Below, piece after piece: positions 1-7,353 of a stretch of 64,000 nucleotides of DNA. Each line of letters opens with the position of its first letter. Position 1 is the stretch's first letter. Made by a program: the position numbers and the translations under genes. Source of the stretch: a bacterium 210917-DFI.7.65 (GTDB lineage: Bacteria > Bacillota > Clostridia > Oscillospirales > Oscillospiraceae). The stretch lies in assembly GCA_020555865.1 (NCBI GenBank), contig JAJCJJ010000001.1:496001-560000 (forward strand), read 5' to 3'. The notes below the pieces were generated by a model. It was not told where the DNA came from. It saw only the letters and a program-made list of their open reading frames with translations, and searched no databases.

Positions 1-1
1 G

Positions 2-331
2 CAGGAGCTTTTGGCGGCGGCTGATGCGGTGGTCAGCGATTATTCTTCGCTGATGTTTGACTATGGTCTCACCGGGCGGCCCTGTTTCCAATTTGCCGTG
101 GATATCGAAGCGTATCGGCAGGACCGCAATTTTTATTTTTCGCTGGATCAGATGCCCTTCCCGCTGGCACAAGACAACGATGCCCTGGAGCGCGCTGTTT
201 TGGAGTGGAGGGAAGAGGAGGCGGCGCAGGCTTGGAAAGGGTTCTGTGAGACCTTTGGCATCCGGGAGGACGGCAAAGCTTCTGCGCGCTGTGCGGACTG
301 GATCTTGGAGAAAATAAACACAAAAACCTGA
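2..331 (+). CDS. CDP-glycerol glycerophosphotransferase family protein, C-terminal part
   Basis: This open frame enters from the left edge and ends at TGA 329-331, so only the last ~109 residues are visible. The stretch reading [20 protein letters not shown] is the conserved C-terminal motif of the TagB/TagF glycosyltransferase-like family, which polymerises glycerol-phosphate onto teichoic-acid linkage units at the inner face of the membrane. The next gene makes CDP-glycerol, the donor for this family, which supports the call. The N-terminal part lies outside the window, so TagB cannot be told from TagF or a related enzyme. Confidence 0.85.
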   Translation, partial: QELLAAADAVVSDYSSLMFDYGLTGRPCFQFAVDIEAYRQDRNFYFSLDQMPFPLAQDNDALERAVLEWREEEAAQAWKGFCETFGIREDGKASARCADWILEKINTKT

Positions 332-390
332 AAGGACAGGCTGCGACAGATGCGCCTCAGGGGTGCGCGGCAGGAAAGGACGGAAGAAAG

Positions 391-780
391 ATGAAGCGCG
401 TGATTACCTATGGAACGTTTGATTTGCTGCATTATGGGCATATTGAATTGCTGCGCCGGGCAAAGGCTTTGGGCGATTATCTGGTGGTGGCGCTTTCGAC
501 GGATGAATTTAACTGGAACTGCAAGCAGAAAAAGTGTTATTTTCCGTATGAAGAGCGTAAGAGAATGCTGGAAGCGATCCGCTATGTGGATCTGGTGGTC
601 CCGGAAGAGAACTGGGAACAGAAAGCGACGGATGTGGAGAAATATCATATTGATACGTTTGTGATCGGTGATGACTGGAGTGGAAAATTTGACTTTTTGA
701 AAGAAAAATGCGAAGTCGTCTATCTTCCACGTACGCCGGAGATTTCCACGACAAAAATCAAGCGGGATTTACAGAAATAA
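391..780 (+). CDS. tagD: Glycerol-3-phosphate cytidylyltransferase
   Basis: A 129-residue protein that transfers CMP from CTP to glycerol-3-phosphate, giving CDP-glycerol for teichoic-acid synthesis. The nucleotidyltransferase motif [10 protein letters not shown] sits at residues 8-17 with the two histidines H14 and H17, and the second signature ISTTKIK is near the C-terminus (about residues 119-125). The length equals that of family members such as Bacillus TagD. The start has a purine-rich ribosome site (GGAAGAAAG) directly upstream. It lies 59 bp after the glycerophosphotransferase gene and is followed by a strong terminator, so it probably ends a cell-wall operon. Confidence 0.95.
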   Translation: MKRVITYGTFDLLHYGHIELLRRAKALGDYLVVALSTDEFNWNCKQKKCYFPYEERKRMLEAIRYVDLVVPEENWEQKATDVEKYHIDTFVIGDDWSGKFDFLKEKCEVVYLPRTPEISTTKIKRDLQK

Positions 781-815
781 ACCTTGCAAAAGAGCCTGAA
801 AGTTGCTATGATAAT

Positions 816-843
816 AAGGTCCCGGTTTTAGCCGGGACCTTTT
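816..843 (+). terminator. Intrinsic terminator after tagD
   Basis: A ten-base-pair GC-rich stem (arms 816-825 and 832-841) with a six-base loop is followed by a short T run. It lies 36 bp after the tagD stop. Confidence 0.85.
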
Positions 844-963
844 AGGCGGGTGTATGGGTGAGATGAAGAATCTTGGCTATGCTATCCGTGATGATAGTAA
901 TGCCATAAACACGAAAAGCTTGCTTTTTCTTTCTTTGCATGGTATCATGCAGAAAACCAAATA

Positions 964-1040
964 TCCGGGTGTAGCGCAGTTGGTAGCGCACGTGATTTGG
1001 GTTCACGGGGCCGAGCGTTCGAATCGCTCCACTCGGACCA
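964..1040 (+). tRNA. tRNA-Pro (anticodon UGG)
   Basis: A full cloverleaf can be drawn. The acceptor arm TCCGGGT pairs with ACTCGGA, the D arm is GCGC...GCGC, the anticodon stem CGTGA/TCACG encloses loop TTTGGGT with anticodon TGG, and the T arm is GAGCG-TTCGAAT-CGCTC. The 3' CCA is encoded (1038-1040). The anticodon reads proline codons. The DNA just downstream changes to AT-richer accessory sequence with phage relics, so the gene could have served as an insertion site, but I found no repeated copy of its 3' end elsewhere in the window. Confidence 0.95.
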
Positions 1041-1043
1041 AAC

Positions 1044-1097
1044 AATGATAATCCGAACGCCATTATCCAGGTGGGTAATGTGTTCGGATTTATCATT
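1044..1097 (+). terminator. Inverted repeat after tRNA-Pro, probable terminator
   Basis: Arms at 1044-1058 and 1082-1097 (core TCCGAAC / GTTCGGA, extended by AATGATAA / TTATCATT) lie immediately after the tRNA. The loop is long (about 23 nt), so the terminator call is tentative. Confidence 0.5.
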
Positions 1098-1148
1098 TCT
1101 ATTGAAAATGCGATTTGATTGACAAGGGTAGGGAGAAAATCTCTGTCC

Positions 1149-1178
1149 TTGTATTTTTATATACCCAGATGCTATAAT
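1149..1178 (+). promoter_or_regulatory. Sigma-A-like promoter for the small secreted protein
   Basis: TTGTAT (1149-1154), an 18-bp spacer and TATAAT (1173-1178), 50 bp upstream of the start codon at 1229. Confidence 0.6.
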
Positions 1179-1228
1179 CTACTTAAAAACTACTCGATAA
1201 ATCGGACGTTGCAGGGAAGTGTGATTGT

Positions 1229-1753
1229 ATGAAAAAAGCTTTTCTAAAAATAACGCTGGGGGTTATTCTCGTTTGCATTTTGTTTGTTGGATTTCTTTAT
1301 GCCAACAATGATATTGGCGTGGCTTCAACCAATTTAGAAGCGGATATTCGCTCGTCGCAAAAGATTAAGAATGATTGGACAGTCGATGGAAGTGTTTCCG
1401 ACACGATGGCTGCATATATTTCTTATCCCCAGAATATGAGTGACCACACTTTTTCTGTCTATGTTAATCGCTCAGGGCTCTCCTTTGGATTTTTCTTTCG
1501 TGGTGGCGGGAGCCATCCAAAAGTTGAAAGGGGAATTGTAGAGTTCACAGTAGAGGGATATGAAGAACGAGCATTTATTTCTATGAATCAGCAGCGGGTA
1601 ACACAACTCCAAATAGATGATGGCAACTCCATTCAGGAGATTTCTATTGATAGCAATAAACCTTTTGCAATTGTCTTGCCTATAAATGCTGGTATCATTA
1701 CTTTTTGTGATGTGAACGGAAATACCGTGGAATACTGGAACATTCCTCTTTGA
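1229..1753 (+). CDS. Small hypothetical secreted or membrane-anchored protein
   Basis: A 174-residue protein I do not recognise. A positively charged start (MKKAFLK) is followed by one hydrophobic segment at about residues 7-25, typical of a signal peptide or N-terminal anchor; no lipobox cysteine is seen at the cleavage region. The rest is hydrophilic and beta-rich in appearance, with one glycine-rich patch (FFRGGGSHP). It has its own promoter and is followed by a hairpin terminator, so it is probably monocistronic. Its base composition is lower in GC than the flanking teichoic-acid genes, in keeping with acquired DNA next to the tRNA. Confidence 0.7.
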   Translation: MKKAFLKITLGVILVCILFVGFLYANNDIGVASTNLEADIRSSQKIKNDWTVDGSVSDTMAAYISYPQNMSDHTFSVYVNRSGLSFGFFFRGGGSHPKVERGIVEFTVEGYEERAFISMNQQRVTQLQIDDGNSIQEISIDSNKPFAIVLPINAGIITFCDVNGNTVEYWNIPL

Positions 1754-1775
1754 CAAACCAAAATTTATCGGGCAG

Positions 1776-1824
1776 ACACAGAGAAGGGCGGGAGCATCGT
1801 TTCAGATGTTCCCGCTTTGTGTGT
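1776..1824. terminator. Bidirectional terminator hairpin
   Basis: A long stem (GGGCGGGAGCATC against GATGTTCCCGC, extended by ACACAGAGAA / TTTGTGTGT) lies between the plus-strand gene ending at 1753 and the minus-strand frame ending at 1824. Confidence 0.75.
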
Positions 1825-1955
1825 TAGTCCTGTTTTATCTTGCTTTGTTCCTGCTGTGCTTTCCACTCGGTAAACTCCCACTGTCCTTCCTCCGGCCGGT
1901 AGGTACCTATATGTAGAAGCTCTATTTTTACTATAGGAGGAAACGGTGTGTACAT
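1824..1955 (-). CDS. Small open frame, possible mobile-element remnant
   Basis: A 43-codon minus-strand frame with an ATG at 1955-1953 and stop TAA at 1826-1824, ending exactly at the terminator. The C-terminal half (HIGTYRPEEGQWEFTEWKAQ) has the composition of a real protein end, so this may be a short gene or the tail of a lost larger one. I do not recognise the family and see no clear ribosome site. Its neighbours are phage and mobile-element scars. Confidence 0.3.
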   Translation of the reverse strand: MYTPFPPIVKIELLHIGTYRPEEGQWEFTEWKAQQEQSKIKQD

Positions 1956-2062
1956 CGTTAAGAAAACAGGCTATATTACCAGTAATTATTTTTAGCAACC
2001 ATATTTTGAGCAAAGCGGCAAGAGTCACTTATAAAAGTAAACTTTGGAAAATTTGAAGAGCG

Positions 2063-2215
2063 GTGATCACACCAGGGACCTGCTATTATTGTGCCTCTAT
2101 GAATGGCCGGATCCGATCCGTTGATGATCCGAGAATCTTTGATATCCCAGCTCATCCGAACTGCAGTTGCCATGTAGAAGCAATGCCTGCCATCGCTGTT
2201 GGTGCAGCAACAAAG
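2063..2215 (+). pseudogene. Phage minor-head-protein C-terminal fragment
   Basis: The frame reads TPGTCYYCASMNGRI, then AHPNCSCHVE. This is the cysteine/histidine pattern (CxxCxxxxGR ... HPxCxC) at the C-terminus of SPP1 gp7-like phage head morphogenesis proteins. Only about 50 residues remain and the frame runs straight into Fic-family sequence in another frame, so it is a scar rather than a gene. It shows that a prophage or satellite once occupied this place. Confidence 0.55.
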
Positions 2216-2827
2216 GGCTCCCCTGGCAGATGCTGCCGGAGTATATGGGGAACCTAGTAGATTTTATCCATGGGGATCCGCTATGAATGACCTGCTGAAA
2301 GCGGCACTCATCCACTTCTGCCTTGCCTATCTGCATCCCTGGTTTGATGGCAACGGCAGAATGGCTCGACTGATACACCTGTGGTATCTGGTGCAGCAGC
2401 GGTACTCATCCGTTCTGTTTGTCCCACTGTCTGGGTATGTGGAGAAGAGCTGTCGAGGTTACTACAATGCATACACATTGGCAGAGCAGAATGCGAAGAT
2501 CAGCGGGGGCATGGATGTGACGCCTTTCCTGACCTATTTCATTGAAAATGTGTACCACAAGCTGGTCCCGGTTTTGCCGGATCCCGACACCACAGAAATA
2601 TTCCAAAACGCTTTGGCCGGGGCAATGTCACGGAAAAAGAACAGGCCCTGTGGCAGTTTGTCCTCACTGAGTATGGGGAAGGCCAGTTCTCCACCAAGCA
2701 GCTGGAAAAGGACTTTGGCAATGCGGCCTATGCAACGATTCGTGGATTTGTATTCAAGTTTGAGAAGCTTGGGCTGTTGCGGTCTGCAAAATACGGCAAT
2801 CGCATCAAGTATCAAATTGCAAAATAA
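2216..2827 (+). pseudogene. Fic-domain protein, truncated and frameshifted
   Basis: Three frames together give a recognisable Fic (AMP-transferase) protein. About 2220-2277 reads LPWQMLPEYMGNLVDFIHGD; then, after one frameshift near 2275-2285, NDLLKAALIHF runs into the Fic motif LHPWFDGNGRMARL; then, after a second shift near 2610-2625, TEKEQALWQFVLTEYG continues to a C-terminal winged-helix-like segment ending in KYQIAK and TAA 2825-2827. The catalytic histidine of HPWFDGNGR is intact, but the N-terminus and reading frame are lost. Fic enzymes modify proteins by AMPylation and often act as toxins. This copy should be inactive. Confidence 0.8.
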
Positions 2828-2836
2828 ACCAAAGAA

Positions 2837-2879
2837 GTGCCTTCCGAAGCCTGCAGATTCCGGAAGGCGCTATTCTTTT
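2837..2879. terminator. Terminator between the fic relic and the CRISPR array
   Basis: GTGCCTTCCG and CGGAAGGCGC form a stem followed by TATTCTTTT on the plus strand. On the minus strand it lies just past the leader-distal end of the CRISPR array and could also stop array transcription. Confidence 0.6.
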
Positions 2880-2910
2880 GATCATAATGGGCGATCATAA
2901 CGCCAATCAC

Positions 2911-4283
2911 ATGTCAATCCACGCTCCTCTTACAGGGAGCGACAGGCCCACCTCGCAGCTGGCCGCTGTCGTTACCCGATTTCAATCCGCACTCCCCATG
3001 AGAGGAGCGACGACGTGGTACGCGCCCGTGCCCGGGACCTGGAGCGATTTCAATCCACGCTCTCCGTGGGGAGAGCGACGACCAGCTGCCGGAGGCCATG
3101 CGCCAGCTGCGGGAATTTCAATCCACGCTCTCCAAGGGGAGAGCGACGACGCTGCGTAAGCGTGATTTTCAGTTGTTCATATTTCAATCCACGCTCTCCG
3201 AGGGGAGAGCGACAAGAACGTCCGGACGGCTTTGTAATTCCAATCGATTTCAATCCACGCTCTCCGAGGGGAGAGCGACCGATACCATCCCCGCCGATCT
3301 GCCGCCGATGGTGATTTCAATCCACGCTCTCCGAGGGGAGAGCGACATCACACCGGCAGGTAGCATTTACGATGTAAAGATTTCAATCCACGCTCTCCGA
3401 GGGGAGAGCGACCCTGTGCTCGCTAATATTGGTGAGCAAGCTATCCTATTTCAATCCACGCTCTCCGAGGGGAGAGCGACGGATCGGCGGTTTTGCCGTG
3501 TTCGGCAAGGTGGAATTTCAATCCACGTTCTCCGAGGGGAGAGCGACCCTGTATGATGTTGACTATCCTGAAGCTTCAGCTATTTCAATCCACGCTCTCC
3601 GAGGGGAGAGCGACCCCCCGTCATGTGTGTGACGCTGTGGATGTTAAATTTCAATCCACGCTCTCCGAGGGGAGAGCGACGCAGGCAGTTCCTCCGGCTC
3701 CTGCGGATACACGATTTCAATCCACGCTCTCCGAGGGGAGAGCGACGAGCGTGTGGAGCTTCACAGCGGCGCTTTTAGCATTTCAATCCACGCTCTCCGA
3801 GGGGAGAGCGACTCCAAGGCGAGAACTATTTTAACTCTCTCCCCTTGATTTCAATCCACGCTCTCCGAGGGGAGAGCGACTGACGCTGCGTAAGCGTGAT
3901 TTTCAGTTGTTTATATTTCAATCCACGCTCTCCGAGGGGAGAGCGACGATGGCCTCTATGGATAACATGCAAGAATTTGTTATTTCAATCCACGCTCTCC
4001 GAGGGGAGAGCGACTGTTTCTTCCATCTTACCAGCTAGATAGTCAAGCATTTCAATCCACGCTCTCCGAGGGGAGAGCGACGAGTATGCGAAAAAGGTCA
4101 AAGCTGACGCAATCAAATTTCAATCCACGCTCTCCGAGGGGAGAGCGACAGCAGCTTGTGACTGGCTTCTCCACCGGTATGACATTTCAATCCACGCTCT
4201 CCGAGGGGAGAGCGACGGGCTTCACTTGCCCCGCAAAGATTTATTTTCCAATTTCAATCCACGCTCTCCGAGGGGAGAGCGAC
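2911..4283 (-). CRISPR. Type I-C CRISPR array, 21 repeats and 20 spacers
   Basis: 33-bp repeats alternate with 33-36-bp spacers. Read on the minus strand each repeat starts GTCGCTCTCC, folds into a CGCTCTCC/GGAGAGCG stem and ends in the type I-C handle TGGATTGAAAT. Repeats start at 2911, 2979, 3047, 3115, 3181, 3247, 3314, 3380, 3448, 3515, 3582, 3648, 3714, 3780, 3848, 3915, 3982, 4049, 4117, 4184 and 4251. The first four (low coordinates) carry substitutions in the stem-loop and the one at 3515 has a single change; the others are identical. Degeneration at the low end and cas2 plus the leader at the high end fix transcription as leftward, with the newest spacers near 4250. Two spacers (3148-3180 and 3881-3914) are near-duplicates. 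Confidence 0.98.
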
Positions 4284-4466
4284 AGCAAACATATCCAAAA
4301 TGCTGCGTGGCGGTTTGGATAGATTTCCTAATTTTTGAAAAAGATGCTTATAAAATCAAAACAAAAATAATTACTAAATGGGATTTTTAGTAAAGACAGG
4401 TATGTTTATCCTGCTTTTCAAGTGCGAACCCAATAAGAAGTCGGTGTGCGCTTCCTGTTCGCACGG
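4284..4466 (-). promoter_or_regulatory. CRISPR leader
   Basis: An AT-rich stretch of 183 bp lies between the cas2 stop and the first (leader-proximal) repeat. Next to cas2 it holds an inverted repeat GTGCGAAC (4422-4429) / GTTCGCAC (4457-4464) with a central GTGTGCGCTTCC, which resembles the element I recall downstream of cas2 in other type I-C loci. Next to the array a smaller pair ATCCAAA/TTTGGAT (about 4294-4320) flanks 14 bp. No clean promoter could be assigned. Confidence 0.7.
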
Positions 4467-4757
4467 TTAGAGAATCATAGGTTCCTCCGGCAGGTACGTC
4501 TGCTTGCAGCCGAAGTGTTCGATTTTATTTTCATAGCGTTTCCCTAAATAATAAAACCGAAGGCTGTCCTTTTCCGGATCCATGATCGCGCATAGCTTTG
4601 CCTGGAGCAATTTACACTGAGCCGGGTCCAGCAGACATTCAAAAACAGAATTTTGGACCCGCTGCCCGTAGTTTACACATTGCTTGGCAATCTGCCGCAG
4701 TCGTTTCCGCCCAGCAGAATCTTCCGTGTTGACGTCATAGGTAATCAAGACCAGCAT
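4467..4757 (-). CDS. cas2: CRISPR-associated endonuclease Cas2 (type I-C)
   Basis: A 96-residue protein of the usual Cas2 length. It starts MLVLITYDVNTED, with the ferredoxin-like first strand and the conserved aspartate (D8), and contains YGQRVQNSVFECLL, the typical second strand region. With Cas1 it forms the integrase complex that inserts new spacers at the leader end of the array. It is the last gene of the cas operon, 9 bp after cas1, and is followed directly by the leader. Confidence 0.97.
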   Translation of the reverse strand: MLVLITYDVNTEDSAGRKRLRQIAKQCVNYGQRVQNSVFECLLDPAQCKLLQAKLCAIMDPEKDSLRFYYLGKRYENKIEHFGCKQTYLPEEPMIL

Positions 4758-4766
4758 TCTAGAACC

Positions 4767-5798
4767 TCACTTCCACAAAAAAGGCGGATAGGAATCCAGG
4801 TCTCCCCGGAGACAGCGTGCCAGAAGAAGCGCTTGAATATAGGGAACCAATCCCCAGGAAAGTTTTTCCTGCAAATATGGATGGGTCAGTATCTCTTGTT
4901 TGCGAGTCTGCCAATGCTTCAAAAAAGTCCGGCAGCCCGTGTCATTTAGAAAGACAGCGCCGTTTTCTTGAATATCAAAGTCTGATTTGCCCACGACACG
5001 GTTATTGACGAGCGTCAAAACAAACCGGTCTGCCATACAGGGGCGCAGTTCTTCTATGAGGTCGAGTGCCAGAGAGGTGCGTCCGGGGCGGTCACGGTGG
5101 AGAAAGCCTACATAGGAATCCAGGCCCACACTCTCCAGGGCGGAGGCGCAATCGTGGGTCAGAAGGCTGTATGCAAAGGAGAGAAGTGCGTTTGCAGGGT
5201 CTTGTGGCGGACGGCGGTTCCGGCCTGAGAATTGGAAGAACGGCTTTTCACCCAAAAGCATTTGGTCAAACACGCTGAAGTAGAGCGTGGCCCCCACCCC
5301 CTCCAAACCACGCAGAGCATCCAGAGAGAACGCCTCCGTGATTTGGGGAAGGAGTTCCTTCAACTGTGAGGAGACGGACGAAAGATGGCCGGAATCCAGC
5401 CGGAGACCATGGTCGCGCCGGGTCCGTTCGATGCTCCAGCGAGCATTGTATATCTTTCCGAAGATCATGCTGCGGGCGATTCGGCAACAGGGATCCGGAT
5501 CATCTGCGATCCGGTACTGGGTACGGCGAAGCAGTACATTTCCCGAACTTGCTCCGGTAACGCGGGCCAAGAAGCGTCCCCGGGGGGTACAAAATGCCAA
5601 CGAGATGTCCCGCTGCGCACAGGCACCCATGAGAGCGGGGGATGCTCCCGGGTAGGAGAACGATATAATCCCGGCCAATGTGTGGAGGGGATACCGGGCA
5701 ATTTCCTGGTGTTCCCGGTTTGCCACCACATTTTCCCCGTCCAGGGAAAGGTAGACGTCCTCGCTGGTGACAAAGAGAGTGTTCAGCAGATGTTTCAT
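4767..5798 (-). CDS. cas1: CRISPR-associated endonuclease Cas1 (type I-C)
   Basis: A 343-residue spacer integrase. The start is placed at the ATG at 5798, which overlaps the cas4 stop as ATGA and gives MKHLLNTLFVTSEDVYLSLD, the normal Cas1-IC N-terminus; the frame is open further upstream but that part overlaps cas4. The metal-binding residues are in place: E166 in RGLEGVGA, H234 in GFLHRDRPGR and E249/E250 in LDLIEELRP. The C-terminal half is the alpha-helical catalytic domain. It acts with Cas2, and with Cas4 for PAM-side trimming, in adaptation. Confidence 0.97.
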   Translation of the reverse strand: MKHLLNTLFVTSEDVYLSLDGENVVANREHQEIARYPLHTLAGIISFSYPGASPALMGACAQRDISLAFCTPRGRFLARVTGASSGNVLLRRTQYRIADDPDPCCRIARSMIFGKIYNARWSIERTRRDHGLRLDSGHLSSVSSQLKELLPQITEAFSLDALRGLEGVGATLYFSVFDQMLLGEKPFFQFSGRNRRPPQDPANALLSFAYSLLTHDCASALESVGLDSYVGFLHRDRPGRTSLALDLIEELRPCMADRFVLTLVNNRVVGKSDFDIQENGAVFLNDTGCRTFLKHWQTRKQEILTHPYLQEKLSWGLVPYIQALLLARCLRGDLDSYPPFLWK

Positions 5799-6475
5799 GT
5801 CAGTTCCTCCATGGCCTTCTTCAGATAGTTGGACACGGATCCGTGCCGGGTCAGTTGGGGCAGGCAAAGGTCCTTTAAGGAGCAGGCGCTACAAGACTTG
5901 CTGGGCTTTGCTTTCGGTGTATGCCCACGACGGTAAAACTGGTGCATCTCGTCTGAGTAAGACTGGACACGCTCCCGCAGTTCTGGTGAAAAGGTGACTG
6001 TTGTGCGCCGCCGCGGCTCTCCATAAAAGAGTGCACCCTCAGTGATAGAACAGCAGAGCATCTCCTCCAGGCACATAGCCTGGGCGCAAAGCTGGAGTTC
6101 ATCCGCCTGGTGTGCTTTGGGGCGGCCACGCTTGTACTCCACCGGGAAAGGGAGCCAAAGGCCATCCTCCCCATGGAGCGGGACGCCCTCCGATGAGGCA
6201 TGAAACTCCACTACATCGCACTGACCGGACAGACCCAAGGCATTGGAGACGATGGACAGAGCGCGGAGGATCAGCAGATCGCCCCGGCGCTCCCGGAGGG
6301 AGGCGTCGTGGGCCCGCTGATGGAGCAGGTTTCCCTCCACGGTACGCAGGTTTTCCTGCCACTGCTGCTCCAGATGGATCAGCGCCCACTGCCGGCGGCA
6401 GAACGCAAAGTGCTGGATTCCGGAGAGAGGGAGGAGGTCCTCCTCACGATAGATGGTCACCCCATGCGGATGCAA
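5795..6475 (-). CDS. cas4: CRISPR-associated exonuclease Cas4 (type I-C)
   Basis: A 226-residue RecB-like nuclease with an iron-sulfur cluster. C26 (in FAFCRRQW) and the C-terminal cluster C195, C198 and C204 (SCSACSLKDLC) are the four cysteine ligands. The nuclease residues are D87 (GQCDVVEF) and E113/K115 (PVEYKRG). In type I-C it trims prespacers and fixes PAM orientation together with Cas1-Cas2. Its start overlaps the cas7 end by 19 bp and its stop overlaps the cas1 start by 4 bp, so the genes are translationally coupled. All key residues are present. Confidence 0.95.
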   Translation of the reverse strand: MHPHGVTIYREEDLLPLSGIQHFAFCRRQWALIHLEQQWQENLRTVEGNLLHQRAHDASLRERRGDLLILRALSIVSNALGLSGQCDVVEFHASSEGVPLHGEDGLWLPFPVEYKRGRPKAHQADELQLCAQAMCLEEMLCCSITEGALFYGEPRRRTTVTFSPELRERVQSYSDEMHQFYRRGHTPKAKPSKSCSACSLKDLCLPQLTRHGSVSNYLKKAMEELT

Positions 6476-7353
6476 GTGATCCCGGTGGGAAGGGAGGACT
6501 CGTCCACCGTGACGGTGTAGTCCTGATAGGAGCGGGCCGGCGCGGGGTCTTGCGGATCGTTTCGATTCACATGGACCGCCTCAAACAGCTTCCAGGCGGG
6601 GGCATTGCCCAGTTCGCTGTCATGCTTGAATACGATCAGGTTCCGGACGGCCATTTTCCCACGGGCGGCAGAGTGGTCGTGCTCGAACATATTCAAAATG
6701 GCTTCCCACAGAAGAGACAGGTCCTCTTCGGAGAACCCAGTGGTCTTACGGGCCAGATTGGCGGAAATATAGCCCTCGCAGCGGTAGAGACTGTAAGGGA
6801 CGATATACTTGCGGCCCATTTCCGTCCCTTTCTTCTCCGCGTCTGCTTCCGTTGTGATGGCCACGCGGGTGATGGTGACTTCCTGAGGCACGATGGGCTC
6901 CACGCTGCGGGCAAAGCCCAGCTGGACCGGGCCGCGCACCTGACCGCAGTTCAGGGCAGCTTTTACGAAGGTGGTCATAACCGCGCCGAAGGTGCGGATG
7001 TCGTAGAAGTTAGCGCACATCCAGTCCCGGATTTTGTGGTCCAGGTCGGGGTCGCTCTTTTTCTTTTCCTTGACGGACTTCTCGTCCACCTCCAGGGCCG
7101 CATAAGCTTCATTGTCGCTGCGATTCAGAGGCACACCATCTTTGACGTAGATGCGGTAGCCGGTGCTGTCCTCTTTTACGGTCTCTACATAGTTGCGGAT
7201 CTTCCGCTTCAGGCACACGTCCGTGACAATGCCGAGGCCGGTCTCCGGATCCACCCGGGGCATATTGCCTGCGTCCGGATCTCCGTTGGGATTGCCGTTT
7301 TCCACGTCGAACAAAATCACGAATTCATAGCGGTTTTTGATGGGATCAGACAT
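6457..7353 (-). CDS. cas7: Cascade backbone protein Cas7 (Csd2, type I-C)
   Basis: A 298-residue RAMP protein that polymerises along crRNA to form the Cascade backbone. The start is set at the ATG at 7353 (MSDPIKNRYEFVILFDVENG), which matches the family N-terminus FVVLFDVxNGNPNGDP; the frame is open further upstream into cas8c. The GNPNGDPDAGNMPR motif follows at about residues 21-34. It overlaps the cas8c end by 8 bp. The protein contacts the spacer part of the crRNA in six-base steps, which matters for the regulatory RNA described at 10003. Confidence 0.96.
   Translation of the reverse strand: MSDPIKNRYEFVILFDVENGNPNGDPDAGNMPRVDPETGLGIVTDVCLKRKIRNYVETVKEDSTGYRIYVKDGVPLNRSDNEAYAALEVDEKSVKEKKKSDPDLDHKIRDWMCANFYDIRTFGAVMTTFVKAALNCGQVRGPVQLGFARSVEPIVPQEVTITRVAITTEADAEKKGTEMGRKYIVPYSLYRCEGYISANLARKTTGFSEEDLSLLWEAILNMFEHDHSAARGKMAVRNLIVFKHDSELGNAPAWKLFEAVHVNRNDPQDPAPARSYQDYTVTVDESSLPTGITCIRMG

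Noticed and set aside
4284..4320. 37 bp next to the last repeat as a 21st spacer
   Set aside because: No repeat, even degenerate, follows it; it is better read as the leader end.
3015..4322. Several plus-strand frames of 70-150 codons across 2878-4322 with repeated FNPRSPRGER or FQSTLSEGRAT units
   Set aside because: They are translations of the CRISPR repeats and spacers and have no ribosome sites.
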